A stretch of 64,000 bases of DNA from Hormoscilla sp. GUM202 (lineage in GTDB: Bacteria; Cyanobacteriota; Cyanobacteriia; Cyanobacteriales; Desertifilaceae). The position numbers and the translations under genes were made by a program. The stretch covers positions 158,049 through 222,048 of the forward strand of contig RFFC02000005.1 in assembly GCA_005518205.2 (NCBI GenBank). Direction: 5' to 3'. Below are positions 55,150 through 63,549 of this stretch, piece after piece. Numbering within the stretch: the first letter of the stretch is position 1; each line of letters begins with the position of its first letter. The notes under the pieces are model-generated. The model saw nothing but the letters and a program-made list of their open reading frames with translations. It was not told where the DNA came from and ran no database searches.

Positions 55150-57648
55150 TCAGGTCATCATCGTGCCACCCATAACCCGCTGATACCGACGATCTAACTC
55201 AGCTTTCAACAAAGGAAAACTGTTAAGGGTTTCATCCTGAAGCATAGTCTTTTCTGCCGCATCTCTTGCCAATACCAACACGTCCTCGTCTTCTACCAAA
55301 CTCGCCAAGGCAAAATCTGGTAGCCCTGATTGACGAGTTCCCAAAACTTGCCCCGGTCCCCGCAACCGCATATCCATTTCGGCAATAAAAAAGCCATCTT
55401 GGGACTGTTCCAAAACATTTAACCGCTGACGGGCATCATCTGTTTGGGAACCAGCGATCAGCAAGCAATAGGATTTACAATCGCCTCGACCCACGCGACC
55501 CCTCAGTTGGTGCAACTGGGATAATCCAAAACGTTCGGCATTTTCGATCATCATCACCGTGGCATTGGGCACGTCTACTCCCACTTCTATCACGGTCGTG
55601 CTAACAATAATTTGAGTTTTTTTATCCCGAAAATTATTAATTGCTTCTTCTTTTTCCGCCGAACTCATGCGACCGTGTAACAGACAGACATTGTATTCGG
55701 GAAATACTGTTTTCGACAGTCGCTTATGTTCTTCTACTGCCGAACGCAAATCGAGTTTTTCCGATTCCTCAATTAAAGGTAAAACTATATAAACTTGCCG
55801 GCCTTGAGCTATTTCCTGGCGCATCAAGTTATAAGCTTTTTTCCGTTGTCTGCTACTTAACACTGTTGTCTGAATGGGTTTTCTTCCTGGGGGAAGTTCG
55901 TCAATTTGACTCACGTCTAAATCCCCATGAATGGTCAGGGCCATGGTACGAGGAATTGGGGTTGCGGTCATGGTGAGGACATGGGGGGCGTCACCTTTTT
56001 GCAGCAACAATGCCCTTTGTCCGACTCCAAAACGGTGCTGTTCGTCTATTACCACTAAACCTAAGCGGTGAAAGTTGACTGTGTCTTGAATTAAGGCATG
56101 AGTGCCAACTAATAGCGGCAGTTTTCCTGTCTCCAATTGAGCGTGAATTTCTCGACGTTTAGCTGTTTTGGTCGAACCTGTCAGCAATTCTACTGGTAAT
56201 TTCAACAGCTTAAACCAGCCTAATAATTTGCGGTAATGCTGTTCTGCTAGCACTTCTGTGGGTGCCATTAATGCTGCTTGATAGCCTGATTGAATCGCGG
56301 CGAGGATTGCTACTACTGCTACTACCGTTTTACCAGCCCCCACATCTCCTTGCACTAAGCGATTCATGGGTGTGGTTGATTTTAAGTCCTTCAGGATTTC
56401 GTCAATTACCCGATTTTGCGCCCCCGTTAGCTCAAAAGGCAGCAGTTTGTAAAACTTGTCGATCAATTTTCCTTTGGCTGTCTTTTTAATTTTTATCCCC
56501 GTTCGATCCTTTTTTTGCTGATAGCGACGCTGGAGAAATCCTAGTTGCAGGTATAAGAATTCATCGAATATTAATCGCCGCCGGGCTGTTCTCAGGACTT
56601 CCTCATCATCCGGAAAGTGGATCGAGGCGATCGCCTCTTGCAACTCCAGCAAATCATACTGTTTCCGCAGAAGTTCTGGGAGAGTCTCCTCCAGGTCTTT
56701 AGTCGCTGGTAAGGCTGTCATAACCGCCCTCCTGACCACAGCCGCTGTCACCCCTTCTGTTAAGGCATAAACTGGCAGCAACCGCCCCACATTCAGAGAT
56801 TCGATCGCATTATTGTTTTCCTCTTCTAAAACTTCCAGTTCTGGCCTATCTAGGGTCAGGCCATATTTGTTTCTCTTCACCAAACCAGAAGCAGCTACCA
56901 AAGCCCCGACTGGATAGGAACGCTTAGTTTTTTCTTGCCAGGATTTAGTACCAAAGTAATTACCTGCAAAAAACCGGGACACTTTAATTTGCCCGGTGCT
57001 GTCTTTCATCAACAAATCCAGGATCGTTAATTTCTTGTTGCGGGCAGCACTAAAGCAGCTGACTCGCTTCACTTCTCCGACTATGGTCACCGTTTCCCCT
57101 GGTTGTAACTCGTTTATCGGCACCTGACGAGCATAATTAATATAGTCACGGGGGTAGTAGAAAAGCAAGTCCCGGACCGTCAACAAATCCAGCAGTTCCA
57201 ACAGCCGACCATTTCTGAATCCCACCCCTTTTAGCTTGACTAGAGGTTGGTCTAGACTCACGCTTTCAGCAGATTCCACCCTACTGATGGAACCCAGTTC
57301 AATTTTACTCTGTTCTCCGCAGGATGGTTTTCCCCCTGCTCCATTTCCCCCTGCTCCATTTCCCCCTGCTCCATTTCCCCAGGCTTGCTGACAGCTATGG
57401 ATATACTGACGCGCTTGTGTTACTAATTGCTGTCGGAGAGCAAAACTGAGGCCAGGATAACTGGCAAATTCCTGCTCAAATTTCTGCCACTGACATCGCT
57501 CATCTGGCGTCAGGTCCGCAGGTGGCTGGCTAAACTGGTCTTGGAGAAACTGGCTAAAGGGTTGCTTCCCGACGATGTTGCTAAAGCCATGTTTTGCTTC
57601 TACAGCCAAGGCTTTCTTTAATCTCTCCCAATCTGGTGCTTCTATCAT
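55150..57648 (-). CDS. recG: ATP-dependent DNA helicase RecG
   Basis: A branch-migrating helicase that remodels stalled forks and Holliday junctions. The 832-residue protein has the wedge OB-fold (VNELQPGETVTIVGEVKRVS region), Walker A RLVQGDVGAGKTVVAVVAIL, the DEQH box LVVIDEQHRFGVGQRAL, LTMTATPIPRTMALTIHGDL, and the C-terminal HQLRGRVGRGDCKSYCLLI. The N-terminal extension before the wedge is about 130 residues, as in cyanobacteria, and contains a Gly-Asn-Gly-Ala-Gly microsatellite of three 15-bp units. It is downstream of a hypothetical, tsf and rpsB on the same strand. Confidence 0.95.
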   Translation of the reverse strand: MIEAPDWERLKKALAVEAKHGFSNIVGKQPFSQFLQDQFSQPPADLTPDERCQWQKFEQEFASYPGLSFALRQQLVTQARQYIHSCQQAWGNGAGGNGAGGNGAGGKPSCGEQSKIELGSISRVESAESVSLDQPLVKLKGVGFRNGRLLELLDLLTVRDLLFYYPRDYINYARQVPINELQPGETVTIVGEVKRVSCFSAARNKKLTILDLLMKDSTGQIKVSRFFAGNYFGTKSWQEKTKRSYPVGALVAASGLVKRNKYGLTLDRPELEVLEEENNNAIESLNVGRLLPVYALTEGVTAAVVRRAVMTALPATKDLEETLPELLRKQYDLLELQEAIASIHFPDDEEVLRTARRRLIFDEFLYLQLGFLQRRYQQKKDRTGIKIKKTAKGKLIDKFYKLLPFELTGAQNRVIDEILKDLKSTTPMNRLVQGDVGAGKTVVAVVAILAAIQSGYQAALMAPTEVLAEQHYRKLLGWFKLLKLPVELLTGSTKTAKRREIHAQLETGKLPLLVGTHALIQDTVNFHRLGLVVIDEQHRFGVGQRALLLQKGDAPHVLTMTATPIPRTMALTIHGDLDVSQIDELPPGRKPIQTTVLSSRQRKKAYNLMRQEIAQGRQVYIVLPLIEESEKLDLRSAVEEHKRLSKTVFPEYNVCLLHGRMSSAEKEEAINNFRDKKTQIIVSTTVIEVGVDVPNATVMMIENAERFGLSQLHQLRGRVGRGDCKSYCLLIAGSQTDDARQRLNVLEQSQDGFFIAEMDMRLRGPGQVLGTRQSGLPDFALASLVEDEDVLVLARDAAEKTMLQDETLNSFPLLKAELDRRYQRVMGGTMMT

Positions 57649-57687
57649 TTTTTAAAACGCTCTCTTGAGATCTTGTCTGCTTGCATA

Positions 57688-57787
57688 CCTACAGCGTTTA
57701 TCATAATCATGAGGTACAGCATCCAACAATGAAACCCAGTGATATCAAGGCTTTCACTGTACCTCACATTATTGAGAAGTGCTATAT
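57688..57787. repeat. 100-bp MITE-like element, copy 1
   Basis: A near-identical inverted copy lies at 59106-59205, so the two flank the hypothetical gene between recG and tsf. The element carries internal inverted arms GAGGTACAG / CTGTACCTC. Its TATAGCACTTCTCAA end also occurs alone at about 34158-34172. Confidence 0.85.
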
Positions 57788-57961
57788 CTTACTGCTTGAG
57801 GCGGTAAATGGCAAGTTTTCAATTGCCATTTTTCCTCTAATTATGCTTTACCATTTCCTCCCTCACAATCTTTAATTATCTTTCTATACATCTTCTCTCT
57901 TGGCTATTTATTACGCCATTGCTATGTACTAATTTTCCGGCAGGTTTCTGCTGACATGATA

Positions 57962-58870
57962 TCATTCATCGAACCAGGTGGAACGCCATGCGGCTTCTGC
58001 CAGGGCAACAGATTGTTCTCGTTGTTTCTTCTGATACTTCCGCCCTAGGGTTTGTAATTGGCTCTTCAGGTTACGAATTTTCTGACGCCAAGAACTCGCT
58101 GTTGAGTCGGCAAATTCTAGTTCCGATAGCCGCAAATGTATTTCCATGATCCCGATGGGCATCCGCCGCTTCCCCGTCGAGGTCGAGGCGGGGTATTCGG
58201 CAGATCCTTCCTCTTTTTTGCTAGAACCTTCGGCTTCAATTAACATATTAATAATGTTGGGCGGTCCAGCGGGGAGAGTTTCCGAGGAACTAGCAGCTGA
58301 TTTAGCTGCTTCTACAATCGATTCTGGTAACTGATGGTTGGGGAGGATGTTTCCTTGCTTGAGTAACAGATTAGTCTGACGAGATACTGTATCTAATGTC
58401 GAGGCGATCGCTTTTTCCAATTTCTCCTGCCATTGGGCCAAGTCCATTGGAGTTATTGTTTCCGGTGGCTTCTCCTCCTGGGGCAATACTTTATTGGCGC
58501 CGCCTAAGATATTTTCCGAGGGTTTATTTAGTAAGCCGGGCAAAAACGCCTCCACCTTGGTTTCCTTTGGCTTCTCCTGTGCTGGTTGCCCTGGCGGATG
58601 TAACTGGGCCAGCAACTGTGGCTGGGCCTGGGATGCTACCTGTCTGATCCCTTGCTGCAATTTTTGTTTGCTGTTCAAACTCAAACGCAGAAACCGATCT
58701 GGATACCCCTGAGTGCAGAGATGATAGCTCGCCAGAATTAGCCCCTGCCGCACTACCTGTCCCAGTGATTTCAGATATTCTGAGTAGGTTTGGTGGAATT
58801 CTGCTGCTAATGCTTCGATCTCTTTTTCCAATGCTCCTAGTTCCCGAGCTATCTGCTCCGCTCTATCCAT
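57962..58870 (-). CDS. Conserved cyanobacterial hypothetical protein between tsf and recG
   Basis: 302 residues. The N-terminal 100 residues are helical with a coiled-coil start (ARELGALEKEIEALAAEFHQ, YLKSLGQVVRQGLILASYHL, YPDRFLRLSLNSKQKLQQGI). A Pro/Gln-rich linker follows, then a helical C-terminus (EIHLRLSELEFADSTASSWR, QKIRNLKSQLQTLGRKYQKK, AEAAWRSTWFDE). No catalytic motif or membrane span is seen. Proteins of this shape lie between tsf and recG in other cyanobacteria as I recall, but no function is established. It is flanked by inverted 100-bp repeats. Confidence 0.7.
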   Translation of the reverse strand: MDRAEQIARELGALEKEIEALAAEFHQTYSEYLKSLGQVVRQGLILASYHLCTQGYPDRFLRLSLNSKQKLQQGIRQVASQAQPQLLAQLHPPGQPAQEKPKETKVEAFLPGLLNKPSENILGGANKVLPQEEKPPETITPMDLAQWQEKLEKAIASTLDTVSRQTNLLLKQGNILPNHQLPESIVEAAKSAASSSETLPAGPPNIINMLIEAEGSSKKEEGSAEYPASTSTGKRRMPIGIMEIHLRLSELEFADSTASSWRQKIRNLKSQLQTLGRKYQKKQREQSVALAEAAWRSTWFDE

Positions 58871-59105
58871 AATCTCATGTCAATAGTTACATCAGAACTG
58901 CCCATTGTTTGAGCAATTACAAGTTACAAATTGAAAAAATCTAACATAAAGCTATTTTTTTCTCCTCATGCAAATTCACTGCTCGACTGCTTTTTCTCGC
59001 TCCTTGTTACTCTGATTCATTCTATCACCAAGCTACCTTTGTGACCGACAACATGTAGGTTTTTTTTACCGTTTTTACCCAACCATATCTACCTTAACAG
59101 CAGAT

Positions 59106-59205
59106 ATATAGCACTTCTCAATAAGGTGAGGTACAGTGAAAGCCTTGATATCACTGGGTTTCATTGTTGGATGCTGTACCTCATGATTATGATAAACGCT
59201 GTAGG
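59106..59205. repeat. 100-bp MITE-like element, copy 2 (inverted)
   Basis: Reverse complement of 57688-57787 with only one or two differences, for example ACCTTATT in place of ACATTATT. High identity between the copies suggests recent spread. Confidence 0.85.
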
Positions 59206-59273
59206 TTGGGTTTCGTGCCTCTACCCAACCTACAACGGGAGGTTGGGTTTCGTGCCTCTACCCAACCTACAAT
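59201..59273. repeat. Two GTTGGGTTTCGTGCC / ACCCAACCTAC hairpin repeats
   Basis: Two consecutive copies of AGGTTGGGTTTCGTGCCTCT followed by ACCCAACCTAC, each able to form a hairpin. Related to 32976-33012. They lie directly after the tsf stop and could act as its terminator. Confidence 0.7.
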
Positions 59274-59276
59274 TCA

Positions 59277-59933
59277 TTATTGGCCCATCTGAGCTGCTAC
59301 TTCGGACGCAAAATCCTGCGCCTCCTTTTCTATTCCTTCACCCAGCACAAACCGATTAAAGCGACGCACCTTGATGTTTTCACCCAACTGGGCTATGCTT
59401 TGCTTGATCAATTCCGACACCGTGATATTTTGATCTTTAATGTAGGGCTGCTCCAGCAAACACATCTCTTCCAATCGCTTCTTTACCCGACCTTGGACAA
59501 TCTTTTCTTTGATGTTGTCCGGCTTTTTCGCCAGGTCTTCTCGTCCCATTTCTATTTCCTTTTCTTTGGCTCCGATTTCTTCAGGGATCTCCTCGACACT
59601 TATGTATTCCACGTTAGGACAAGCTGCTATTTGCATGGCGACGTTCCGCACTAGGGTTTGGAACTCTTCGCGACGGGCGACAAAATCTGTTTCGCAGTTG
59701 ACTTCCACCAGGACGCCTATTCTTCCTCCCGTGTGGATGTAGCTATCCACTAGCCCTTCTGCTGCTACCCGCCCTGATTTTTTCCCAGCAGAGGCGAGTC
59801 CTTTTTGCCTCAGCCATTCTATGGCTTTTTCCTGATCTCCATCTGTTTCTTTGAGGGCATTTTTGCAATCCATCATGCCAGCGCCCGTTCTGTCCCGTAA
59901 CTCTTTTACGAGTTTTGCTGTAATTTCCGCCAT
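59277..59933 (-). CDS. tsf: Translation elongation factor Ts
   Basis: Nucleotide exchange factor for EF-Tu. The 218-residue protein has the UBA-like N-terminus with the signature [20 protein letters not shown], then [40 protein letters not shown] and a C-terminal [14 protein letters not shown]. The short form with one core subdomain is usual in cyanobacteria. It starts 18 bp after the rpsB stop, the universal rpsB-tsf operon. Confidence 0.96.
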   Translation of the reverse strand: MAEITAKLVKELRDRTGAGMMDCKNALKETDGDQEKAIEWLRQKGLASAGKKSGRVAAEGLVDSYIHTGGRIGVLVEVNCETDFVARREEFQTLVRNVAMQIAACPNVEYISVEEIPEEIGAKEKEIEMGREDLAKKPDNIKEKIVQGRVKKRLEEMCLLEQPYIKDQNITVSELIKQSIAQLGENIKVRRFNRFVLGEGIEKEAQDFASEVAAQMGQ

Positions 59934-59951
59934 TTTGCTTTTGTACCCTTG

Positions 59952-60743
59952 CTATTCTGCTGTTTCTTCCTCACCCGAGTATTCTGACATATCGACATCG
60001 TCGTAGTCGTACTCTTCTTCTGCTTCTACGAAATCTTCGTATTCTTCTTCCACATACACTTGACCGTGACGCCCTTCATAGATGGCATCTGCCAACTTAC
60101 CTACGATTAGTTTAATCGATCGGATGGCATCGTCATTGGCGGGGATGGGAATATCCACGGTGTTGGGGTCGCAGTTCGTGTCTAGCAGGGCGACGATCGG
60201 GATTTTCAGTTTTTCGCATTCCTGAACGGCATTGTACTCCCGTCGCTGGTCTACTATCACCACGATGTCGGGTACTTTCCGCATCATTTTAATCCCGCCC
60301 AGGTATTTCTGGAGCCTTTCCATTTCCCGGCGCAGCATGGAGCCTTCTTTTTTGGGGCGCAGGGCGAGTCCGCCACTTTCCTCTAGCCGCTCTAATTCTT
60401 TGAGCCGCTCTACCCGGTTTTTGATTGTCGTCCAATTGGTCAGCATTCCCCCCAACCAGCGCTGGTTTATGAAATAAGCCCCACAACGGGTGGCTTCTTG
60501 GGCGATAATTCCAGCTGCTTGACGCTTGGTGCCGACGAATAGCACTTTTTTTCCCTGTTCTGAGGCCGCGCGCATGTATTCATAGGCTCGCTCCATGAGC
60601 TGGGCTGTCTGCACCAAGTCTATGATGTGGACGCCGTTGCGGGCCGTGAAGATGTATTGATCCATCCGGGGGTTCCACCGACGGGTTTGGTGTCCGAAGT
60701 GGACTCCCGACTCTAGTAATTCTGCTAATGATACAACTGGCAT
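59952..60743 (-). CDS. rpsB: 30S ribosomal protein S2
   Basis: 263 residues: [20 protein letters not shown] (family signature 1), [60 protein letters not shown] and [20 protein letters not shown]. The C-terminus is a long acidic tail ([20 protein letters not shown]), as in cyanobacteria. It heads the rpsB-tsf operon. A GGAGAG ribosome site precedes it, and a stable hairpin lies further upstream in the presumed leader. Confidence 0.97.
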   Translation of the reverse strand: MPVVSLAELLESGVHFGHQTRRWNPRMDQYIFTARNGVHIIDLVQTAQLMERAYEYMRAASEQGKKVLFVGTKRQAAGIIAQEATRCGAYFINQRWLGGMLTNWTTIKNRVERLKELERLEESGGLALRPKKEGSMLRREMERLQKYLGGIKMMRKVPDIVVIVDQRREYNAVQECEKLKIPIVALLDTNCDPNTVDIPIPANDDAIRSIKLIVGKLADAIYEGRHGQVYVEEEYEDFVEAEEEYDYDDVDMSEYSGEEETAE

Positions 60744-60775
60744 TGATTTCGATCTCTCCTTTCGGGTTTAGCCTC

Positions 60776-60818
60776 CATCCAGGTGCATTTCCAGTGGAAA
60801 CACCCGAAATCCTGGATG
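60776..60818 (-). promoter_or_regulatory. Structured leader hairpin upstream of rpsB
   Basis: On the coding strand CATCCA pairs with TGGATG, GGTG with CACC and TTTCC with GGAAA around an ACT loop. Together they form an interrupted stem starting 33 nt before the rpsB start. S2 autoregulates its operon through leader RNA in other bacteria, so a similar role is possible here. It could also be a plain stem-loop. Confidence 0.4.
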
Positions 60819-61126
60819 TGTGAGTTTGACAACTTCCCTAGATTAGCACAGAGATCGCTCTTTTGCTTTACTAGATGAAATTTATTTTTTTGCCATTATA
60901 CCATATTTTCTCTCTCTGTCAACCTGGTGATGGGCGATCGCCTGTTTTATTTTGCCTGCCTTGGTTCATTGGTTCCGATGATTGAATTATGTTTGTACTA
61001 CATTTGTAGAGATGAAGGCATTTACTCCCAAGGGGATAGTGCCAGGAGATGGATGTTACGTTTGTTGCCAGCCAAAACTGGCCCTTCTGCTCGAACAAGG
61101 AGATGCAAATCGCTAATGCGATCGGC
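60819..61126. other. Intergenic region between rpsB and the DUF433 gene
   Basis: No gene supported. It carries an AT-rich stretch (60860-60915), a HIP1 site and a stretch that could be a remnant (GGAGATGGATGTTACG, about 61040). Confidence 0.5.
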
Positions 61127-61154
61127 TTGCGTTTGTGGCAGGATAAGCTATAAT
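61127..61154 (+). promoter_or_regulatory. Candidate sigma-70 type promoter for the DUF433 gene
   Basis: TTGCGT, a 16-bp spacer and a perfect TATAAT, 40 bp upstream of the start codon. The -10 is exact and the -35 keeps TTG. Confidence 0.45.
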
Positions 61155-61194
61155 GGTAAACAGCAATCATCTACGATCGTTATGGGGGAAACCG

Positions 61195-61524
61195 ATGGAA
61201 CAAATAATAGAACTGACGGCGAATGAGTACAAACACATAAGAATTAACGATGCCGGGGTTCCCATCATCGCCGGAACCACTATGAAAGTTATTGAGTTAG
61301 TCACGGCTCAAAATGCTTACGGTTGGAGTCCTCAAGAGCTGCACTTGCATTATCCTCATATCAAAATGAGCCAAATTTATTCAGCATTAGCATATTACTG
61401 GGATCGGAAAGAAGAGCTTGATGCAGACATGGAACGACGATACCAGTATGCTGAAATGTTGCGCCGCGAAGCTGGTGTATCCCCTTTTGTTGCTAGAATG
61501 CGATCGCAGGGGCTATTAATATGA
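61195..61524 (+). CDS. DUF433 family protein (putative antitoxin)
   Basis: 109 residues: YKHIRINDAGVPIIAGTTMK (the DUF433 start I-x-x-D-x-x-G-x-P-x-I-x-G-T), SPQELHLHYPHIKMSQIYSA (winged-helix segment) and YYWDRKEELDADMERR. DUF433 proteins are DNA-binding antitoxins commonly paired with a PIN-like DUF5615 toxin. Here only a 12-codon frame (MTVVLYWKTPMA) begins at 61521, overlapping the stop by 4 bp, so the toxin appears lost or replaced. The ATG at 61195 is the natural DUF433 start. Confidence 0.75.
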   Translation: MEQIIELTANEYKHIRINDAGVPIIAGTTMKVIELVTAQNAYGWSPQELHLHYPHIKMSQIYSALAYYWDRKEELDADMERRYQYAEMLRREAGVSPFVARMRSQGLLI

Positions 61525-61569
61525 CTGTAGTTCTCTACTGGAAAACACCCATGGCTTGAGGTGGTCGTT

Positions 61570-61998
61570 ATGGAAGAATTGTTGGCACTCAAAGATTTGC
61601 TGCTAAAAGGCGATCTACCAGGTTCTTTAGCCATTGTCGAAGAACTTGAAGAAATGAGCAAAAAGGATATCATTAACAATATTCGTCGTTTTGCCGTTAT
61701 TCTACTGCTGCATCTGATTAAGCAGCAAGTTGAAAATCGCTCTACCGGTTCTGGGGAAGTTTCCATTCGCAATTCGGTTCTAGAAATTCAGGAGTTAAAT
61801 CTGCGCCCTCAATCTCAGGGTTTTTACTTTGATTCAGAAGATTTGCGTCTCACTTTAGAAAAGGCTTTTCGGCAAGCTATTAACAAGGCTTCTTTAGAAA
61901 TAGATGAAGAACGCTACGAGGTTAGGGTTTTAGAACAAATGGTCGATCGGGAGGAAATTCTCGATCGGGCTTTGGCATTGATTTTACAGTCTGAGTGA
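61570..61998 (+). CDS. DUF29-like small helical protein
   Basis: 142 residues: EELLALKDLLLKGDLPGSLA, IVEELEEMSKKDIINNIRRF, AVILLLHLIKQQVENRSTGS and VSIRNSVLEIQELN. This matches the abundant cyanobacterial DUF29 family as I know it. All-helical, soluble, function unknown. DUF29 genes are typically scattered in many copies and found beside toxin-antitoxin-like genes, as here after DUF433. The start ATG lies 9 bases inside a longer GTG-initiated frame. Confidence 0.75.
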   Translation: MEELLALKDLLLKGDLPGSLAIVEELEEMSKKDIINNIRRFAVILLLHLIKQQVENRSTGSGEVSIRNSVLEIQELNLRPQSQGFYFDSEDLRLTLEKAFRQAINKASLEIDEERYEVRVLEQMVDREEILDRALALILQSE

Positions 61999-62074
61999 GT
62001 CGGAGTCCATACATTGATTTCAAAGTGAGATGCTGTTATTATACCACTAGCGAGAGAAGTAGGAGGATAATAGG

Positions 62075-62392
62075 ATGACACAACAGCAATTGCAGCGTAA
62101 AGCGCGACGGGGAAGGATATTCCCAGAATACCAGATTCCGCCAGAGGAGCTAGCCAGACGCAAAGCTGAAAAAGAAGCACGTGCTCGGCGTTATGATGAT
62201 ATTTTTGAGCGAGTTGGTCCTGAACTGATAGAAAGCCATTACAATTGGTTCATTATCATCGAGCCAAATAGTGGCGACTATTTTATCGATCCAGATGAAA
62301 ACGTGGCAGTCGCGAAAGCTCGCCAAAAGTACCCTTCTGGCTGGCTTGGCACCATGCGGTTAAATGAAACAGGAGCTTGCGGAAATATATGA
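62075..62392 (+). CDS. 105-residue small protein of the aspartic-protease cassette, copy A
   Basis: Starts MTQQQLQRKARRGRIFPEYQ after a GTAGGAGG ribosome site. The middle is charged and helical (PPEELARRKAEKEARARRY), then FERVGPELIESHYNWFIIIE and NSGDYFIDPDE, ending RLNETGACGNI. I know this as a common uncharacterised cyanobacterial family that precedes a retropepsin-like gene. Its TGA stop overlaps the protease ATG (ATGA), so the pair is translationally coupled. No function is known; it could be a substrate, chaperone or antitoxin-like partner. Confidence 0.75.
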   Translation: MTQQQLQRKARRGRIFPEYQIPPEELARRKAEKEARARRYDDIFERVGPELIESHYNWFIIIEPNSGDYFIDPDENVAVAKARQKYPSGWLGTMRLNETGACGNI

Positions 62393-62763
62393 TTACAGGT
62401 AGATTCGGGGGAATAGGCGAATTATTTTTTGAAATTGAATTGATTGCTGCTGACGGAGATCTTATTCCAGTGGAAACGCTACTAGATACAGGTTTTACTA
62501 CAGGCTGGCTGGCAATGAACAACCAAGATGCGGAAAGTTTGGGGTGGCGCATTATAGAACGCGATCGAGCTATGCAAACAGCGCGGGGCAGAGATTTTTT
62601 CGATCTATATGAAGGAAAAGTGCTGCTAGATGGCGAGGAGTTCACAATTCCAGTCCATGCTGAGGCAGGAATTCCCGAAAATTTACTGGGTTTGCAGTGG
62701 TTGGAAACTCGGCAACTTGTGGTGAATAGACCAATGGGAGTGCTGACGCTAGGACTAGGATAA
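62389..62763 (+). CDS. Clan AA retropepsin-like aspartic protease, copy A
   Basis: 124 residues: ITGRFGGIGELFFEIELIAA, the catalytic motif ETLLDTGFTTGWLAM (Asp-Thr-Gly), RTARG-type flap region read as MQTARGRDFFDLYEGKVLLD, and GLQWLETRQLVVN. A single DTG per chain means it should work as a homodimer like retroviral proteases. It is coupled to the upstream 105-residue gene by a 4-bp overlap. A stable hairpin follows. The substrate is unknown. Confidence 0.8.
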   Translation: MITGRFGGIGELFFEIELIAADGDLIPVETLLDTGFTTGWLAMNNQDAESLGWRIIERDRAMQTARGRDFFDLYEGKVLLDGEEFTIPVHAEAGIPENLLGLQWLETRQLVVNRPMGVLTLGLG

Positions 62764-62769
62764 GATTGA

Positions 62770-62796
62770 GGGAGATCGCATTGTTAGCGATCTCCC
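62770..62796 (+). terminator. Hairpin after protease copy A
   Basis: GGGAGATCGC pairs perfectly with GCGATCTCCC around a 7-nt loop, 6 bp past the stop codon. No T-run follows. Confidence 0.6.
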
Positions 62797-62839
62797 CGCA
62801 ATTATCTGACAATTGTAGAGAAGTAGAGAGGATAAAGGG

Positions 62840-63157
62840 ATGACACAACAGCAATTAAACTGGAAAGCGCGGCGGGGAAGGATATTCCCAGAGATCGTGA
62901 GGTCTCCAGAAGAAATAGCCAAACGCCAAGCTGAAACGGAAGCTTTTCACCAGCGAGGTCGCGTGATTTTTGAGCGAGTTCGCCCAGAGTTAATCGCAAA
63001 CCACTATAATTGGTTCATCCTCATTGAACCAGATAGCGGAGACTTTTTCATCGATCGCGATAGCATGGTAGCCTTACAGAAGGGACTGGAGAAATACCCG
63101 CAGCAGCGATTTGCTACTTTCCGGATTAATGAAACAGGAGTTTGTGGTAGAATATAA
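62840..63157 (+). CDS. 105-residue small protein of the cassette, copy B (orphan)
   Basis: Same length and layout as copies A and C: MTQQQLNWKARRGRIFPEIV, FERVRPELIANHYNWFILIE, DSGDFFIDRD, FRINETGVCGRI. The ribosome-site region (GAGAAGTAGAGAGGATAA) is nearly identical to that of copy C, showing tandem duplication. The stop is TAA, not the ATGA overlap, and the protease that should follow has been reduced to about 45 bp. Confidence 0.75.
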   Translation: MTQQQLNWKARRGRIFPEIVRSPEEIAKRQAETEAFHQRGRVIFERVRPELIANHYNWFILIEPDSGDFFIDRDSMVALQKGLEKYPQQRFATFRINETGVCGRI

Positions 63158-63197
63158 TCGAAGATAAGTTTGACGATCTTCCGTCAGCTATGTTATG
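63154..63197 (+). pseudogene. Remnant of the 5' end of protease copy B
   Basis: ATAATCGAAGATAAGTTTGA and CGATCTTCCGTCAGCTATG align base for base, with scattered differences, to the first 45 bp of protease copy C (ATGATTCAAGGAGAGTTTGA, CGAACTAGGTCAGCTATT). The start ATG has become ATA and the rest of the gene is deleted up to the leader of copy C. Confidence 0.7.
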
Positions 63198-63231
63198 CTA
63201 TGATAGGTAGAGAAGTAGAGAGGATAACAGG

Positions 63232-63549
63232 ATGACTCAACAGCCATTAAACAGGAAAGCGCGGCGGGGAAGGATATTCCCAGAACTAATCATGTCTCCA
63301 GAAGAGATCGCCAAGGAAGAAGCTGACAAGAAAGCTTTTAGCGATCGCTGTCGTCCGATTTTCGAGCGACTCCGCCCTCAGTTGATCGAGGATTACTATA
63401 ATTGGTTTCTCGTAATCGAGCCGGATAGTGAAGACTATTTTATCGATCGCGATAGCATGGCGGCTGTACAGAAAGCGCTGGCAAAGCACCCGCAGCGTAT
63501 TTTTTTTACATACCGGATCAATGAAACAGGAGTCTGCGGTCGGTTATGA
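63232..63549 (+). CDS. 105-residue small protein of the cassette, copy C
   Basis: MTQQPLNRKARRGRIFPELI, PEEIAKEEADKKAFSDRCRP, FERLRPQLIEDYYNWFLVIE, SEDYFIDRD, YRINETGVCGRL. The conserved block H/Y-YNWF-x-x-IEP-x-S-x-D-x-FID and the NETG-x-CG end are shared by all three copies, whereas the helical part after residue 20 varies. The TGA stop overlaps the next ATG (ATGA), as in copy A. Confidence 0.75.
   Translation: MTQQPLNRKARRGRIFPELIMSPEEIAKEEADKKAFSDRCRPIFERLRPQLIEDYYNWFLVIEPDSEDYFIDRDSMAAVQKALAKHPQRIFFTYRINETGVCGRL

Noticed and set aside
60919..61226. Overlapping frames upstream of the DUF433 gene
   Set aside because: Both strands are open without protein-like segments; a promoter with a perfect -10 lies there instead.
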